DNA of 64,000 nucleotides from Rhodococcus jostii NBRC 16295 (GCF_001894825.1 NZ_BCWY01000032.1:35934-99933), one strand, 5' to 3'. Shown: positions 8,890 through 21,560, counted from the first letter of the stretch. Notes: generated from the letters alone by a model not told the origin. Translations and numbers: made by a program.

Positions 8890-9935
8890 TGGCCGCCGAG
8901 GGAAATGCGTTCCGCGGTGCCGTCGACTGGAACCTTGCGGCCAGGACGGGGGTGAAACTGGCGCGCAGCGGGCCCGCGACGTCGCGTTATACGGCCGAAA
9001 CCGTGGTCGCGGAACTGGCCGACGCGTCGATGCGCGCCGAACTGCCCGTCCGGGAAGTGACGGGCCTCGCCGACGGACTGCCGGTGCCGACCGCGCAGAT
9101 CCTCGACCGGGCCGGCTGGATCCACGCCGCCGCGCACTCGATGTCGCAACTCACGGGCGGCGACGCCGCACCCGGACTGCTGCTCGGCAAACCGGCCGGC
9201 ATCCAGGCCGGGGCGATGCTCGCGTACCTGTCGTCGGCGATCCTCGGCCAGTACGACCCGTTCACCGGTGACAACGGAACCCTGCTGCTGGTGGCGCCCA
9301 ACGTGGTGTCCGTCGAGCGGACGCTGCGGGTGCGGCCCAGCGACTTCCGGCTGTGGGTGTGCCTGCACGAGGTGACGCACCGCGTGCAGTTCTCGTCTTC
9401 GCCGTGGCTCACCGGGTACATGCAGCAGTCGGTGGAGACACTCGGATCCGCAGACGACGAGTCCGTCACCGACATGGTCGGCCGGTTGTCCTCCGCGCTG
9501 CGCGACCGCGGGCGCACCGAGCCGGACGAGTCGGGCGCACCGGGCGGCATCGTCGGACTGCTGCGCGCGACCCAGGCCGAGCCGCAGCGTGAGGCACTCG
9601 ACCGCCTGCTGGTGCTCGGCACCCTCCTCGAGGGGCATGCGGACCACGTGATGGACGCGGTCGGCCCCGCGGTCGTGCCGTCGGTGGCCGCCATCCGGGC
9701 CGCGTTCGACCAGCGGCGCCGCCGCAAGAGCAACCCGGTGCAACGCCTCATCCGGGCGCTGCTCGGGATGGACGCCAAAATGGCGCAGTACGTGCGCGGT
9801 AAGGCGTTCGTCGACGCCGTCGTGGACAAGGTCGGGATGGACCGGTTCAACGTCGTGTGGACCGGCCCCGACACCCTGCCCCGGCTCGCGGAGATCGACC
9901 GGCCCGACGCCTGGGTGTCCCGGGTTCTGGGCTGA
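8889..9935 (+). CDS. zinc-dependent metalloprotease-like protein (DUF2342 family)
   Basis: This 348-residue cytoplasmic protein has an HEVTH zinc motif (His160-Glu161 to His164) in the helix LWVCLHEVTHRVQF. The family is actinobacterial and was originally annotated as F420-biosynthesis-associated; a proteolytic substrate is not known. The ATG at 8889 shares a base with the dacB stop (TAATG), implying translational coupling. The short overlap and invariant position between dacB and tilS in actinobacteria support real function, though the role is unresolved. Confidence 0.85.
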   Translation: MAAEGNAFRGAVDWNLAARTGVKLARSGPATSRYTAETVVAELADASMRAELPVREVTGLADGLPVPTAQILDRAGWIHAAAHSMSQLTGGDAAPGLLLGKPAGIQAGAMLAYLSSAILGQYDPFTGDNGTLLLVAPNVVSVERTLRVRPSDFRLWVCLHEVTHRVQFSSSPWLTGYMQQSVETLGSADDESVTDMVGRLSSALRDRGRTEPDESGAPGGIVGLLRATQAEPQREALDRLLVLGTLLEGHADHVMDAVGPAVVPSVAAIRAAFDQRRRRKSNPVQRLIRALLGMDAKMAQYVRGKAFVDAVVDKVGMDRFNVVWTGPDTLPRLAEIDRPDAWVSRVLG

Positions 9936-9958
9936 TTCGAGAAGGGCTGAGCCGGGCG

Positions 9959-10936
9959 ATGCTGCTTCCCGAGGAGCCGGCGATCCTCGAGGTTCGTCAC
10001 GCCGTGCGGCGCTGGATCGCCGGGCACGCCCCGGACGGTGACGTCGCGGTCGGACTGTCGGGGGGCGCCGACTCGCTGGCGCTGACGGCGGCCGCTGTGG
10101 CCGAGGCGCGTTCGGTCCGTGCCCTGGTCGTCGATCACCGGCTGCAGCCGGGGTCGGCCGACGTGGCCGAGGAGGCGTCAGCGCGTGCGCGTGCCCTCGG
10201 CTGCACGTCCGCCGAGGTGCTCCCCGTCGACGTGACGGGGTCCGGCGGGCTCGAGGCGGCCGCCCGGCAGGCCCGGTACCGCGCGCTCGACGCCGCGCGC
10301 GGAACCCGTCCGGTGCTGCTGGGCCACACCCTCGACGACCAGGCCGAGACGGTGTTGCTGGGCCTGTCGCGCGGTTCCGGTGGCCGGTCCATCTGGGGGA
10401 TGAGCGCCTACGACAGCCCGTGGGGGCGACCGCTGCTGGACGTGCGACGCGCGGTGACCCGGCAGGCCTGCGCGGAACTCGGCCTCGCCCCGCACGAGGA
10501 TCCGCACAACTCGTCGCCCGACTTCGTGCGGGTGCGGTTGCGCACCGAGGTGCTGCCGCTGCTCGAGGACGTCCTGGGCGGCGGTGTGGCCGGGGCCCTG
10601 GCCCGCACGGGGGAGCACCTGCGGGAGGAGGGCGCCGTGCTCGACGCGGCGGCCGCCGACATCGCGGCGAAAGTCCTGGTGGACGGGGAGATCGACGCGG
10701 AACTCCTCGCGTCGTCGGCTCCACCCGTGCGCCGGCGGGTACTGCGCAGCTGGCTTCTCTCAGCGGGTGCGCGCGGGCTCGGAGACACCCAGTTACGGGC
10801 CGTGGACGACCTCGTCGCGCGGTGGCGCGGGCAGGGACAGGTGGCGATCGGGGGCGGAACACCGGACGCGAGGTTGGTGGTCCGCCGACGACGTGGCAGG
10901 CTGAACGTCGGATTGGACGACCAACGAAGGGTTTGA
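9959..10936 (+). CDS. tilS: tRNA(Ile)-lysidine synthetase
   Basis: This 325-residue PP-loop ATPase converts C34 of the CAU-anticodon tRNA(Ile) to lysidine, so that AUA codons are read as Ile. The PP-loop SGGADS sits at 34-39, and the conserved [14 protein letters not shown] segment near 120 is typical. The protein is of the short actinobacterial form with a reduced C-terminal domain. The ATG at 9959 was chosen; the open frame extends upstream into the preceding gene without a better ribosome binding site. hpt follows 4 nt after its stop, as in other bacteria where the two genes are coupled. Confidence 0.92.
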   Translation: MLLPEEPAILEVRHAVRRWIAGHAPDGDVAVGLSGGADSLALTAAAVAEARSVRALVVDHRLQPGSADVAEEASARARALGCTSAEVLPVDVTGSGGLEAAARQARYRALDAARGTRPVLLGHTLDDQAETVLLGLSRGSGGRSIWGMSAYDSPWGRPLLDVRRAVTRQACAELGLAPHEDPHNSSPDFVRVRLRTEVLPLLEDVLGGGVAGALARTGEHLREEGAVLDAAAADIAAKVLVDGEIDAELLASSAPPVRRRVLRSWLLSAGARGLGDTQLRAVDDLVARWRGQGQVAIGGGTPDARLVVRRRRGRLNVGLDDQRRV

Positions 10937-10940
10937 TCGC

Positions 10941-11495
10941 GTGTACGAAGGCGACATCGCATCGGTACTGATCTCCGAGGACGAGATTCGTCGACGGACC
11001 GTCGAACTGGCCGAGGAAATCGCCAAGCGCTACCCGGTGGGCGCCCCGGAAGGGGATTTGCTCCTGGTGGGTGTCCTCAAGGGCGCCATCTTCTTCATGA
11101 CCGACTTCGCGCGGGCCCTCCCCATCCCCACCCAGATGGAGTTCATGGCCGTCAGCTCCTACGGCTCCTCCACGTCGTCCTCCGGCGTCGTGCGGATCCT
11201 CAAGGACCTCGACAAGGACATCGCCGGCCGCCACGTGCTGATAGTCGAGGACATTATCGACTCCGGTCTCACGCTGTCCTGGCTGATGCGCAACCTGTCG
11301 ACGCGTAACCCGGCGTCGCTCGAGGTCGTCACGCTGCTGCGCAAGCCCGACGCCATCAAGGTCGACATCAACGTCGCCAACGTCGGCTTCGACATTCCCA
11401 ACGAATTCGTCGTCGGCTACGGCCTCGACTACGCCGAGCGCTACCGCGACCTGCCCTACATCGGAACGCTCGAGCCGTCCGTCTACGGCGGCTGA
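10941..11495 (+). CDS. hpt: hypoxanthine-guanine phosphoribosyltransferase
   Basis: This 184-residue purine salvage enzyme makes IMP and GMP from hypoxanthine or guanine plus PRPP. The PRPP-binding loop is [14 protein letters not shown] (near 98-111), and the flexible loop [11 protein letters not shown] and the base-contacting [12 protein letters not shown] are present. The GTG at 10941 lies 4 nt after the tilS stop, so it is the last gene of the dacB operon. It converges with the kinase gene, 9 nt away. Confidence 0.95.
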   Translation: MYEGDIASVLISEDEIRRRTVELAEEIAKRYPVGAPEGDLLLVGVLKGAIFFMTDFARALPIPTQMEFMAVSSYGSSTSSSGVVRILKDLDKDIAGRHVLIVEDIIDSGLTLSWLMRNLSTRNPASLEVVTLLRKPDAIKVDINVANVGFDIPNEFVVGYGLDYAERYRDLPYIGTLEPSVYGG

Positions 11496-11504
11496 GCTCG
11501 ACAG

Positions 11505-13643
11505 TCACCGGACGGGGTCATGGGACACGGCGAGCTCCAGTGCCCGCAGGTCCTGCTCCAACTGCCGGAACAGCCAGTACACGCCGACGAACGCGAAGAT
11601 GCCGCCGACGCACAGGATGCGGACCGCGATGATCACCAAGGTGATCTCGTCGGGTGACAGGAACGTCACTCCGGCCACACCGGCCAGCGGAACCGACGCC
11701 GCGACGGCCAGGTACAGCGTGCTCCGGCGGTCGAGACCCCGAAGCTTGTGCGCGTCGGCGCTGCTGGCGATGTCCTGCGGCAGCAGGGTGGGGTAGATGC
11801 AGCGCACCGCGAAGAACGCGACCACGAAGAACGGGTACGCCACCGACACGGCACCGCACACGATGAGTGACGCGATGAAGTGCACGTACGCCCCCGGCGG
11901 CACGTTCCCCGCCGCGAGCTGCAGGGAAATCGGATAGGCGATGCCCGCGATGACCCACAACCCGAACACCACGAGCACGACCCGGTCGCCGAGCAGCAAC
12001 GTGTCGGTGCGGGCCCGGGCCAGCGTCTGGCGGTCGTACGACTTCCCCTTACGCAGACCCCGCGGCACGAGCAGCGGGTATCGGCACCAGTAGAGCAGCA
12101 TGATCGCGCCCAACGGGAACGCGATCGAATTGATCACCAACTGGATTCCCTCGAACGAGTGCTGGGCCTCCGGCGTCAGGTTGCTGATGATCAGCATCTT
12201 GTTGTGGTGGTAGTTGTAGGCACCGGCGAGAGCATTCGGCACCGCGATGCCGAACACCAGAATCGGAAGCGCGAAGCGCCGCAGCCGCATGCGCCAACTG
12301 TTCGGCGGCGGATCGACGAGGTCGCGGGCCCGGGGATTGAGGCACAGGTCGAACTGCTGGGCCAGTTCGGCACCCGACGACCACCGGTCCTCAGGCTTCG
12401 GAGCCAAGCATGTCAGGAGCACCCGTCGCAGCGACGGGGGACAGTCGTGGGGCAACTGGTCGAGAAATTCCGGGTCGATGTCGCGGCTGCGACGGTCCAT
12501 CATCGCTTCGAGTGCCACGAGCGACTCGCTCGAGACTTCCTCGTCCTCGAACGGGCGCCGCCCGCACATCAGCTCCCACAGCATCACGCCCAGCGCGAAG
12601 ATGTCGCTCCGGGTGTCGAGGTCCGCTGCCGTCCCCGGCATTTCGCGGTGGCACGCCTCGAGTTGTTCGGGGGACATGTAGGCCAGAGACCCACCGAAGT
12701 AGGCGAGCGGGGATGCCCCGGTGACGCTGTCGCTGAAACTGATGTTGAAATCCGCCAGCTTCGGCACACCCTCCGCCGTCAGCAGGATGTTGGCAGGCTT
12801 GATGTCGCGGTGCAGGACGCCGCGCTTGCCGGCGTAGTCCAGGGCGTCGGCCAGTCGACGCCCCAACCATGCGATCGTCTCCGGCCAGGTGAGCGATGCG
12901 ATCTCGTCCCGCACGCTGGAGTCGGTGGGCCTGATCTCGCCCTTCTCCCGCATCTCCTCGTCGACCACATCCAGCAGAAGGCTGCCCGTGCGGTCCCGTT
13001 CCGGCGTGACGCGGACGCGGCGCAGCACCCGCAGCAGGGTGCCGCCCGGCAGGTACTGCATGTAGAGCAGGCGCAGCTGGCGGTCCTCGAGCAACCGCTG
13101 GTCGAACACGCGGACGATGTAGTTGTGGTCGAGTTTTGCGAGGGTCTGCGGCTCGTTCCCCTTGTCGTGCGAGATCTTCACCGCGACGAGTCGCTGCATC
13201 GACCGCTGGCGTGCCAGAAACACCCGGCCGAACGCGCCGCTGCCCAGACTCATCAGCAGATCGAAATCGTCGACCTGCTGCCCGACCTCCACGTCGTCGA
13301 GAGCCGCGTTGCTCGGCGGCGTCGTGATGAGCGTGTCTGGTTGCCGGGCAGTCACCGTCGGACCGGCCTCCGCGGTCCGGTCGGCGTCAGCGGTCTGTTC
13401 GGCGGGCGCCGTTCGTTCGGCCGCGGCGGTCTGTTCGGCTGCGGCGGTTTGTTCGGCGGGCGCGGTGTGCTCGGAGGTCATCGTCCGTGCGGACACGGTT
13501 TGCTCAGCAACGACCGTCGACGGGCCGGCCGCGACCGTCGCTTCGCTGCTCTCGTGTTCGGAGTTCGTGACTCCGACGGTCCGTTCGGCAGAGTCCGATC
13601 CAGCGGCCGATCCGTCTCTGCCCGACCCGTTTCCTCTGGTCAT
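11505..13643 (-). CDS. membrane-anchored Ser/Thr protein kinase with a DFN activation motif
   Basis: This 712-residue protein has an N-terminal tail (1-115) rich in AEQTA-like pseudo-repeats. The kinase domain covers about 126-435: glycine loop LGSGAFGRVF, Lys156 in VAVKIS, catalytic HRD (278-280) with KPANILL, and DFN (298-300) where almost all kinases have DFG. APE appears as MSPEQ. The C-terminal third holds about six hydrophobic segments instead of the single TM and PASTA repeats of PknB. HRD, Lys and Asp298 are intact, so activity is plausible. Substrates are unknown. It is divergent from the amidase gene. Confidence 0.85.
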   Translation of the reverse strand: MTRGNGSGRDGSAAGSDSAERTVGVTNSEHESSEATVAAGPSTVVAEQTVSARTMTSEHTAPAEQTAAAEQTAAAERTAPAEQTADADRTAEAGPTVTARQPDTLITTPPSNAALDDVEVGQQVDDFDLLMSLGSGAFGRVFLARQRSMQRLVAVKISHDKGNEPQTLAKLDHNYIVRVFDQRLLEDRQLRLLYMQYLPGGTLLRVLRRVRVTPERDRTGSLLLDVVDEEMREKGEIRPTDSSVRDEIASLTWPETIAWLGRRLADALDYAGKRGVLHRDIKPANILLTAEGVPKLADFNISFSDSVTGASPLAYFGGSLAYMSPEQLEACHREMPGTAADLDTRSDIFALGVMLWELMCGRRPFEDEEVSSESLVALEAMMDRRSRDIDPEFLDQLPHDCPPSLRRVLLTCLAPKPEDRWSSGAELAQQFDLCLNPRARDLVDPPPNSWRMRLRRFALPILVFGIAVPNALAGAYNYHHNKMLIISNLTPEAQHSFEGIQLVINSIAFPLGAIMLLYWCRYPLLVPRGLRKGKSYDRQTLARARTDTLLLGDRVVLVVFGLWVIAGIAYPISLQLAAGNVPPGAYVHFIASLIVCGAVSVAYPFFVVAFFAVRCIYPTLLPQDIASSADAHKLRGLDRRSTLYLAVAASVPLAGVAGVTFLSPDEITLVIIAVRILCVGGIFAFVGVYWLFRQLEQDLRALELAVSHDPVR

Positions 13644-13795
13644 TGCACATCGAGGGTTCTACTGGGCGGGTTCTCTGGGCACATCGAGGTTGTCTGGAGC
13701 GGTGTGAAGAGTCCCATCCAGGGACAAGCGAATGGTAACCCCGCAGACCTACCGTATCCAGCACGAATACTCGAAATGACTGCTTCCCTTCACCA

Positions 13796-13801
13796 TATAC
13801 T
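13796..13801 (+). promoter_or_regulatory. -10 element of a leaderless amidase promoter
   Basis: TATACT lies six bases before the ATG at 13808, so transcription would begin at or within a base or two of the start codon. No Shine-Dalgarno sequence is present. The -35 is not clear. Confidence 0.55.
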
Positions 13802-13807
13802 CGGGTG

Positions 13808-15154
13808 ATGGGGGAGTCCCCGTTCACCTCAGCCGTCGTCGTCGCCGAGCAGGTTCGCTCGGGCGTCTCGAGCCCGATGGAGCACGTCGAGGCCGCGCTC
13901 GCCGCCATCGAAGAGCGTGATCCGAAGATCCAGGCCTTCGTCACCGTCCTTGCCGAACAGGCCCGAGCCGACGCGCTCGCCCTCTCCCACCGACCGGATC
14001 TGTCCACACTTCCGCTGGCAGGAGTGCCCGTCGCGATCAAGGACGTCATCCCCGTGGCCGGACTGCCGATGCGTGAGGGATCGGGCGCGACCAGCGCCGA
14101 ACCGAAGGTTTCCGACCACCCGGTCGTCGCGCGACTGCGGGCGGCGGGAGCGGTGGTGGTGGGCCTGACGACCCTCCCCGAACTCGCGGTGTGGGGAACC
14201 ACCGACGCTCCCGGCCACATCACCCGCAACCCGTGGAATCCGTCCCGGACCTGCGGGGGCTCGTCCGGGGGAGCGGCCGCCGCCGTCGCCGCGGGGATGG
14301 TGCCCCTGGCTCACGGGACCGACGGTCTGGGTTCGATCCGCATCCCCTCCGCGAACTGCGGGGTGTTCGGCATCAAACCGGGCAGGGGTGTCGTGCCGTC
14401 CGAACTCGGGGCCACCTCCTGGTTCGGCATGGCCGAGAACGGACCCATCGCCACGACCGTCGACGACGCCGCCCTCATGCTGTCCGTGCTCGCCGACCGT
14501 CCCGAACTCGCGCGGATCGGCGCATCGGAGCCACTGCGCATCGCCGTGGCGGCAGGGTCGCCGACATTCCTGGCCACGGTGGACCCGCAGTGGCGGGACG
14601 CGGCGGTGCGCGCGGGAACGGAACTAACCGGTTCGGGACACGACGTCGAGCCTGCGACGTTGCCGTACCCGGTCAACCTGCTCCCCGTGCTCGCCCGCTG
14701 GACCGCCGGAACGGCCGCCGACGCGAGAGGACTCGATCGGCGGCAACTTCAGCCGCGGACCCGGCGGCACGTCGCGCTGGGCCGAGCGCTGGGCCGGTTC
14801 GTCCGTCCGGAGCAGGTGAGCAGGCTCGAAGAGTCGCTGCGCGAATTCTTCGAGAACTACGACGTGGTGATCACGCCCGCTCTCGCGCAGCCGCCGCTCG
14901 CTGCGACGACGTGGAGCGAGCGGTCGTGGCTGTCGAACATCGTGGCCAACGTACGGTACGCCCCGCTCAGCGCGCTGTGGAATCTCGTCGGCTGGCCGGC
15001 GGCGAGTGTCCCCGTCGGCACGCACTCTCATTCGGGCACCCCGCTGGCCGTGCAGATCGCGGCGCCGCCCGGTGGCGAGGCCAGAATCCTGGCCCTGGCC
15101 GCTCACATCGAGCGGGTGGGCGGCGGCTGGCCGAGGGTCGCACCCGCACGGTGA
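13808..15154 (+). CDS. amidase signature family protein
   Basis: This 448-residue Ser-cisSer-Lys hydrolase cleaves amides. The triad is visible: Lys78 in VAIKD, Ser153 in GGSSGG and the nucleophile Ser176 in GSIRIP. The Gly/Ala-rich signature region covers 148-190. It resembles the AmiB/AmiC-type amidases of mycobacteria; the substrate (aliphatic or aryl amide, or a peptide) is unknown. Both GTG 13805 and ATG 13808 are possible starts, and the -10 placement favours ATG. It is a single gene between the kinase and ftsH. Confidence 0.85.
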   Translation: MGESPFTSAVVVAEQVRSGVSSPMEHVEAALAAIEERDPKIQAFVTVLAEQARADALALSHRPDLSTLPLAGVPVAIKDVIPVAGLPMREGSGATSAEPKVSDHPVVARLRAAGAVVVGLTTLPELAVWGTTDAPGHITRNPWNPSRTCGGSSGGAAAAVAAGMVPLAHGTDGLGSIRIPSANCGVFGIKPGRGVVPSELGATSWFGMAENGPIATTVDDAALMLSVLADRPELARIGASEPLRIAVAAGSPTFLATVDPQWRDAAVRAGTELTGSGHDVEPATLPYPVNLLPVLARWTAGTAADARGLDRRQLQPRTRRHVALGRALGRFVRPEQVSRLEESLREFFENYDVVITPALAQPPLAATTWSERSWLSNIVANVRYAPLSALWNLVGWPAASVPVGTHSHSGTPLAVQIAAPPGGEARILALAAHIERVGGGWPRVAPAR

Positions 15155-15364
15155 ACTGGCCCACATCGAGACTCGGATCGAGTCCGAGGGAACCGATGCG
15201 CCACCGCGTGCGTTGAAGGAAAAGAGACCGCTTCAACGGCGGTTGGCTGCTACCTGGAGTCGCCGGGGTGCCTTCGCGGTAACCTGGTTTGTCCGGTTGG
15301 CAGCCGGAAGGCGCACCCGGAAGACCCGCACTCTCGAAAGGACCGGCCATCTCGGCCGACCTGT

Positions 15365-17635
<2,271 letters not shown>

Positions 17636-17696
17636 TCCGCCCGACACTAGGCTTGTTGCTTCGGGACGATCGGTCCCGGTACTGGAGGAGTTTCGG

Positions 17697-18314
17697 TTGT
17701 CGGTGAATCATCTCGGTAGTGAGCCCGTGGCACTCGAGACAGGCCGGGTGTTCGATCAGCCGCGTGCCGAGGCGGCGGTGCGCGAACTGCTGATCGCGAT
17801 CGGTGAAGACCCGGATCGTCCCGGACTCCGGGATACGCCCTCCCGCGTGGCGCGGTCGTACCGCGAGGTCTTCGCGGGCCTCTACACCGACCCGGACACC
17901 GTGTTGAACACGACGTTCGACGAGGGGCACCAGGAGTTGGTGCTGGTGCGCGACATCCCGCTGTACTCCACCTGTGAGCATCATCTCGTGTCGTTCCACG
18001 GTGTCGCCCACGTCGGGTACATCCCCGGCAAGACGGGCAAGGTGACGGGGCTGTCGAAGCTGGCCCGCGTCGTCGACCTGTATGCCAAGCGTCCGCAGGT
18101 CCAGGAGCGTCTGACCAGCCAGATCGCCGATGCGGTGATGCGCAAGCTGGATCCGCGTGGCGCCATCGTGGTCATCGAGGCCGAGCACCTGTGCATGGCG
18201 ATGCGGGGTATCCGCAAGCCCGGTGCGAGTACCACCACCTCAGCGGTGCGTGGGCTGCTCCAGTCCAGCGCGGCCTCACGTTCCGAGGCTCTGGACCTTA
18301 TTCTGCGGAAGTGA
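17697..18314 (+). CDS. folE: GTP cyclohydrolase I
   Basis: This 205-residue enzyme makes 7,8-dihydroneopterin triphosphate from GTP, the first step of folate synthesis. The zinc ligands Cys93 and His96 are in [10 protein letters not shown], and a second Cys is in [29 protein letters not shown] is the family signature. The TTG at 17697 follows GGAGGAG by 6 nt and is preferred over GTG 17703. It overlaps folP by 4 nt and heads a run of five overlapping genes. Confidence 0.95.
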   Translation: MSVNHLGSEPVALETGRVFDQPRAEAAVRELLIAIGEDPDRPGLRDTPSRVARSYREVFAGLYTDPDTVLNTTFDEGHQELVLVRDIPLYSTCEHHLVSFHGVAHVGYIPGKTGKVTGLSKLARVVDLYAKRPQVQERLTSQIADAVMRKLDPRGAIVVIEAEHLCMAMRGIRKPGASTTTSAVRGLLQSSAASRSEALDLILRK

Positions 18315-19168
18315 CCGTGATCGAGCTGCCCTCGCCAGGCCGAACCGTGGTGATGGGTGTCCTGAACGTCACCACCGATTCCTTTTCCGACGGTGGACGC
18401 TTCCTCGATCGGGACGCGGCGCTGCAGCGCGGTCTCGACCTGAAGCGTCTCGGCGTCGACATCGTCGACGTCGGCGGCGAGTCCACCCGGCCGGGCGCGG
18501 CGCGGGTCGATCCCGACGTCGAGGCCGGGCGGGTCGCGCCGGTGATCGCTGACCTGGTGGCCGAGGGCATCTGCGTCAGTGTCGACACGATGCGGGCGTC
18601 CGTCGCGGAGGCCGCGATCGAGGCGGGCGCGTCGATCATCAACGACGTCGCCGGCGGTCGTGCGGATGCGGCGATGGCCTCGGTCGTCGCGGACGCGGGG
18701 GTCCCGTGGATCCTGATGCACTGGCGTTCGGCGAGCGATTACGTGCACCGCGGCACCGCGGCCCATTACGAAGACGTGGTCCGTGAGGTCCGGGACGAAC
18801 TGATGACGCAGGTGGATCTGGCCGTGAAGGCGGGGGTGGACACTGCTTCGCTCGTGCTGGATCCGGGTCTCGGTTTCGCGAAGAACGCCGACCACAACTG
18901 GGCGCTGCTGAAGGCGCTGCCCGAGTTCAACGAGCTGGGTTTTCCCGTCCTGATCGGTGCTTCCCGCAAACGGTTCCTGGGTTCGCTGCTCGCCGACGCG
19001 GACGGTGAACCCCGACCACCGGCGGGCCGGGAGACCGCGACCGCGGTCGTGTCGGCGCTCGCCGCGACGCACGGCGCGTGGGGAGTGCGCGTGCACGACG
19101 CGCAGGCTTCCCTCGACGCCATCGCGGTGGCCGAGGCCTGGGCAAAGGGTGCAGCCGGACGTGAATGA
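18311..19168 (+). CDS. folP: dihydropteroate synthase
   Basis: This 285-residue TIM-barrel enzyme joins p-aminobenzoate to hydroxymethyl-dihydropterin diphosphate and is the sulfonamide target. Motifs are [13 protein letters not shown] near the N-terminus, [12 protein letters not shown], and GASRKRFLG near residue 215. The GTG at 18311 overlaps the folE stop (GTGA); GTG 18317 is a close alternative. It overlaps folB by 8 nt. Confidence 0.95.
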   Translation: MTVIELPSPGRTVVMGVLNVTTDSFSDGGRFLDRDAALQRGLDLKRLGVDIVDVGGESTRPGAARVDPDVEAGRVAPVIADLVAEGICVSVDTMRASVAEAAIEAGASIINDVAGGRADAAMASVVADAGVPWILMHWRSASDYVHRGTAAHYEDVVREVRDELMTQVDLAVKAGVDTASLVLDPGLGFAKNADHNWALLKALPEFNELGFPVLIGASRKRFLGSLLADADGEPRPPAGRETATAVVSALAATHGAWGVRVHDAQASLDAIAVAEAWAKGAAGRE

Positions 19169-19523
19169 TCGAATCGAGTTGCGCGGCTTGAAGGTTCGTG
19201 GCAACCACGGTGTCTTCGAACACGAGAAGCGGGACGGTCAGGACTTCTTCGTCGACATCACCGTCTGGATCGACCTGGCTGCCGCGGCCGCGTCGGACGA
19301 CCTCGCCGACACCCTGGACTACGGCGGGCTGGCCGAGCGCGCGGCCGCGATCGTCGCCGGGCCGTCGCGGGACCTCATCGAGACCGTGGCCGCGGAGATC
19401 GCGGACGGGGTGATGGCCGACCCTCGCGTCCGGAGCACCGAGGTGGTGTTGCACAAGCCGTCCGCGCCGATCCCGCTGACCTTCGCGGACGTGGCGGTGG
19501 TTGCGCACAGGTCGAGGCCATGA
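19161..19523 (+). CDS. folB: dihydroneopterin aldolase
   Basis: This 120-residue enzyme cleaves 7,8-dihydroneopterin to hydroxymethyl-dihydropterin and glycolaldehyde. Typical features are [17 protein letters not shown] at the N-terminus (Glu and Lys active-site region), [10 protein letters not shown], and a C-terminal [11 protein letters not shown] with the conserved Lys. The GTG start at 19161 lies within the end of folP and its stop overlaps folK, so translation is coupled. Confidence 0.93.
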   Translation: MNDRIELRGLKVRGNHGVFEHEKRDGQDFFVDITVWIDLAAAAASDDLADTLDYGGLAERAAAIVAGPSRDLIETVAAEIADGVMADPRVRSTEVVLHKPSAPIPLTFADVAVVAHRSRP

Positions 19524-20032
19524 GCCGCGCGGTGTTGTCGATCGGGTCGAACGTCGGCGACAGCCTCGCCCATCTGCAGTCCGTCGTCGACGGGCTGGGT
19601 GATTCGGTCGTGGCCGTCTCCGCGGTGTATTCGACGGCGCCGTGGGGCGGCGTCGAGCAGCAGGACTTCCTCAATGCGGTCCTCGTGGTGGACGACTCCG
19701 CACTCGACGGCTACGGCTGGCTGCGGCGCGGGCAGGAACTCGAGACCGCCGCCGACCGGGTGCGCACCGAGCGGTGGGGTCCGCGCACGCTCGACGTCGA
19801 CGTCGTCACCTGCGGCGACGTCCGCAGCGACGACCCCGATCTGATCCTGCCGCACCCGCGTGCACACGAACGCGCCTTCGTCCTGATTCCGTGGCTCGAT
19901 GTCGACCCCGACGCCGTGCTACCCGTCGACGGGGCGAGCACCCGGGTGGACGCGCTGCTGGCGCTGCTGGACGAGGACGAACGGGCCGGTGTGCACCGGA
20001 CGGAACTGGTTCTGAATCGGCGGTCGCGATGA
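19520..20032 (+). CDS. folK: 2-amino-4-hydroxy-6-hydroxymethyldihydropteridine pyrophosphokinase
   Basis: This 170-residue enzyme transfers pyrophosphate from ATP to hydroxymethyl-dihydropterin, giving the folP substrate. SIGSNVGD at the N-terminus, [18 protein letters not shown] and the signature [11 protein letters not shown] with metal-binding Asp residues are visible, as is [13 protein letters not shown]. The ATGA overlap with folB and again with the downstream gene fits one polycistronic message. Confidence 0.95.
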   Translation: MSRAVLSIGSNVGDSLAHLQSVVDGLGDSVVAVSAVYSTAPWGGVEQQDFLNAVLVVDDSALDGYGWLRRGQELETAADRVRTERWGPRTLDVDVVTCGDVRSDDPDLILPHPRAHERAFVLIPWLDVDPDAVLPVDGASTRVDALLALLDEDERAGVHRTELVLNRRSR

Positions 20033-20520
20033 AACCGGAACCGACGGGCACGATGAAACCCACCCGCATCTGGGATCTGCTGTTCCTGGCCGCACTCGCC
20101 GTCGCCGCCACCTGGATTCTGGTCCGCGTGTTCTACGGATCGTTTCCGCCCATTCCCGTGTACGCAGGGGCGTCGCTGTACCCGGTCGCGCTGATCGAGG
20201 TCGTTCTCGCGTTCATGGTGCGATCCCGGGTCCGCAATCATCAGGTGGGCGACGGCCCCCGTCAGCTGCACCCGATCACCGCCGCCAGAGTGGCTGCGCT
20301 GGCCAAGGCATCCGCGCTCGTCGGTGCCGCGACGGCCGGTGTGTGGGGCGGCTTCCTGCTGTACCTGCTTCCGCAGCGTTCCGTGCTCCGGGCCGCAGTC
20401 TCGGACAGTCCCGGAGCGTGGGTGGGTCTCGTCGCCGCATTGGCGCTCGTCGGCGCCGCGCTGTGGCTGGAACACTGCTGCCGCACCCCCGACGACCCCT
20501 CCGACGAGCCGGCACATTAG
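20029..20520 (+). CDS. DUF3180 family membrane protein
   Basis: This 163-residue protein has four hydrophobic segments (about 15-33, 40-60, 93-112, 132-150) and a short cytoplasmic tail. It is conserved immediately after folK in actinobacteria but has no assigned function. The ATG overlaps the folK stop by 4 nt, making it the last gene of the folate operon. It might be involved in envelope or folate transport, but nothing in the sequence shows this. Confidence 0.8.
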   Translation: MKPEPTGTMKPTRIWDLLFLAALAVAATWILVRVFYGSFPPIPVYAGASLYPVALIEVVLAFMVRSRVRNHQVGDGPRQLHPITAARVAALAKASALVGAATAGVWGGFLLYLLPQRSVLRAAVSDSPGAWVGLVAALALVGAALWLEHCCRTPDDPSDEPAH

Positions 20521-20588
20521 GGCATGAAAGATCGCCGCAGGTCCGATGGATGCGCGGCGCACCCTTGTGGGCCAAGTACCCTGGCACC

Positions 20589-21515
20589 ATGACGAATCCT
20601 GGTCGCCTCAAGTCTGCGCGCCGCAACAAGCGCAGCGCGAGCCAGATGATCGTTGCGGGGTTGCTGGCCCTCGCGGTGATCGCGTCCCTGTTCCTGATCT
20701 TCAGCGACAGCGTCCAACTCCTGAGAGTGGGCCTGGTGGCAGCACTCTGGGCTGCCACGGTCGGCGCCATCGCCATGACGAAGTACCGGCGCGAGTCGGC
20801 GCTCGACAAGGCGAAGGTCAACGATCTGCAGACCGTCTACGAGTTGCAGCTCGAGCGGGAGATCTCGGCGCGGCGCGAATACGAACTCACCGTGGAGAAG
20901 CGGGTACGCAGCGAGGTGCGCGCCGACGCCGAGGAACTCGCCGCGCTGCGTGCCGAGCTCTCCTCGCTCCGCAAGAATCTCGAGGCCCTGTTCGACGGCG
21001 CGATGCCGACCGAACGGATCGCGCTGCGTGCGGATTCGACGCGCGTGCAGGAACTCGCCGGCGGCTCGTACAGCAGCTATCAGCCTGCCGCGTCCGGCCT
21101 GTACATCCCGGGTGCGGGTCACGCCGCCGGGGCCGGGCATCAGAGCGGTGCGGCCCAGCAGGCGCAACCGCTCGCGAATCCGGACGACGATCCGGTCACC
21201 GCCGAGACGTCGATCGTGGAGCCCGTCGACGCCGGCCGTGCCGAACCCGAGATCGAGGTCGAGCCGGAACCGGAGCCCGTCGCCGAGGTGGTGCCCGAAC
21301 GCGCGCCGAAGCCCGAACCCGAGATCGAGGTCGAGGTCGAGCCCGAGCTGGAACCGGAACCCGAGGGGCGCCGGGGACGCCGACGGGCGTCCGAGGACGA
21401 AGAACCGTCCGGCGCGCACTCGAACGGGCTGTCCGTCGCCGAGATCATGGCCAACATGCAGTCGGCGTCGGGGTCCGGCCAGGGCTCCGGCGGCCGGCGG
21501 CGCCGCGCCGAATAG
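20589..21515 (+). CDS. actinobacterial membrane protein with coiled coil and acidic repeat tail
   Basis: This 308-residue protein starts basic, has two hydrophobic segments (about 20-60), then a charged coiled-coil region (about 65-135). Its C-terminal tail is full of PEPEIEVEPE-like acidic repeats and ends in a basic stretch. It is homologous in position and layout to a conserved mycobacterial gene (Rv3604c region). No enzyme motif is seen. TACCCT lies about 7 nt before the ATG, so the message may be leaderless. A cell-envelope scaffolding role is only a guess. Confidence 0.75.
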   Translation: MTNPGRLKSARRNKRSASQMIVAGLLALAVIASLFLIFSDSVQLLRVGLVAALWAATVGAIAMTKYRRESALDKAKVNDLQTVYELQLEREISARREYELTVEKRVRSEVRADAEELAALRAELSSLRKNLEALFDGAMPTERIALRADSTRVQELAGGSYSSYQPAASGLYIPGAGHAAGAGHQSGAAQQAQPLANPDDDPVTAETSIVEPVDAGRAEPEIEVEPEPEPVAEVVPERAPKPEPEIEVEVEPELEPEPEGRRGRRRASEDEEPSGAHSNGLSVAEIMANMQSASGSGQGSGGRRRRAE

Positions 21516-21560
21516 GGCCGGACGCGCCCGGGACAACCCGCACGGTGTGAGGCATATATC

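Noticed and set aside
8775..11234. 819-codon open frame on the minus strand
   Set aside because: It runs antisense to dacB, the metalloprotease, tilS and hpt, all with intact motifs. It is Arg/Pro/Gly-rich and has no recognisable domain, typical of antisense frames in G+C-rich DNA.
13344..13520. Repetitive stretch resembling an intergenic satellite
   Set aside because: It is in frame within the kinase N-terminal tail and encodes AEQTA-like pseudo-repeats, so it is coding.
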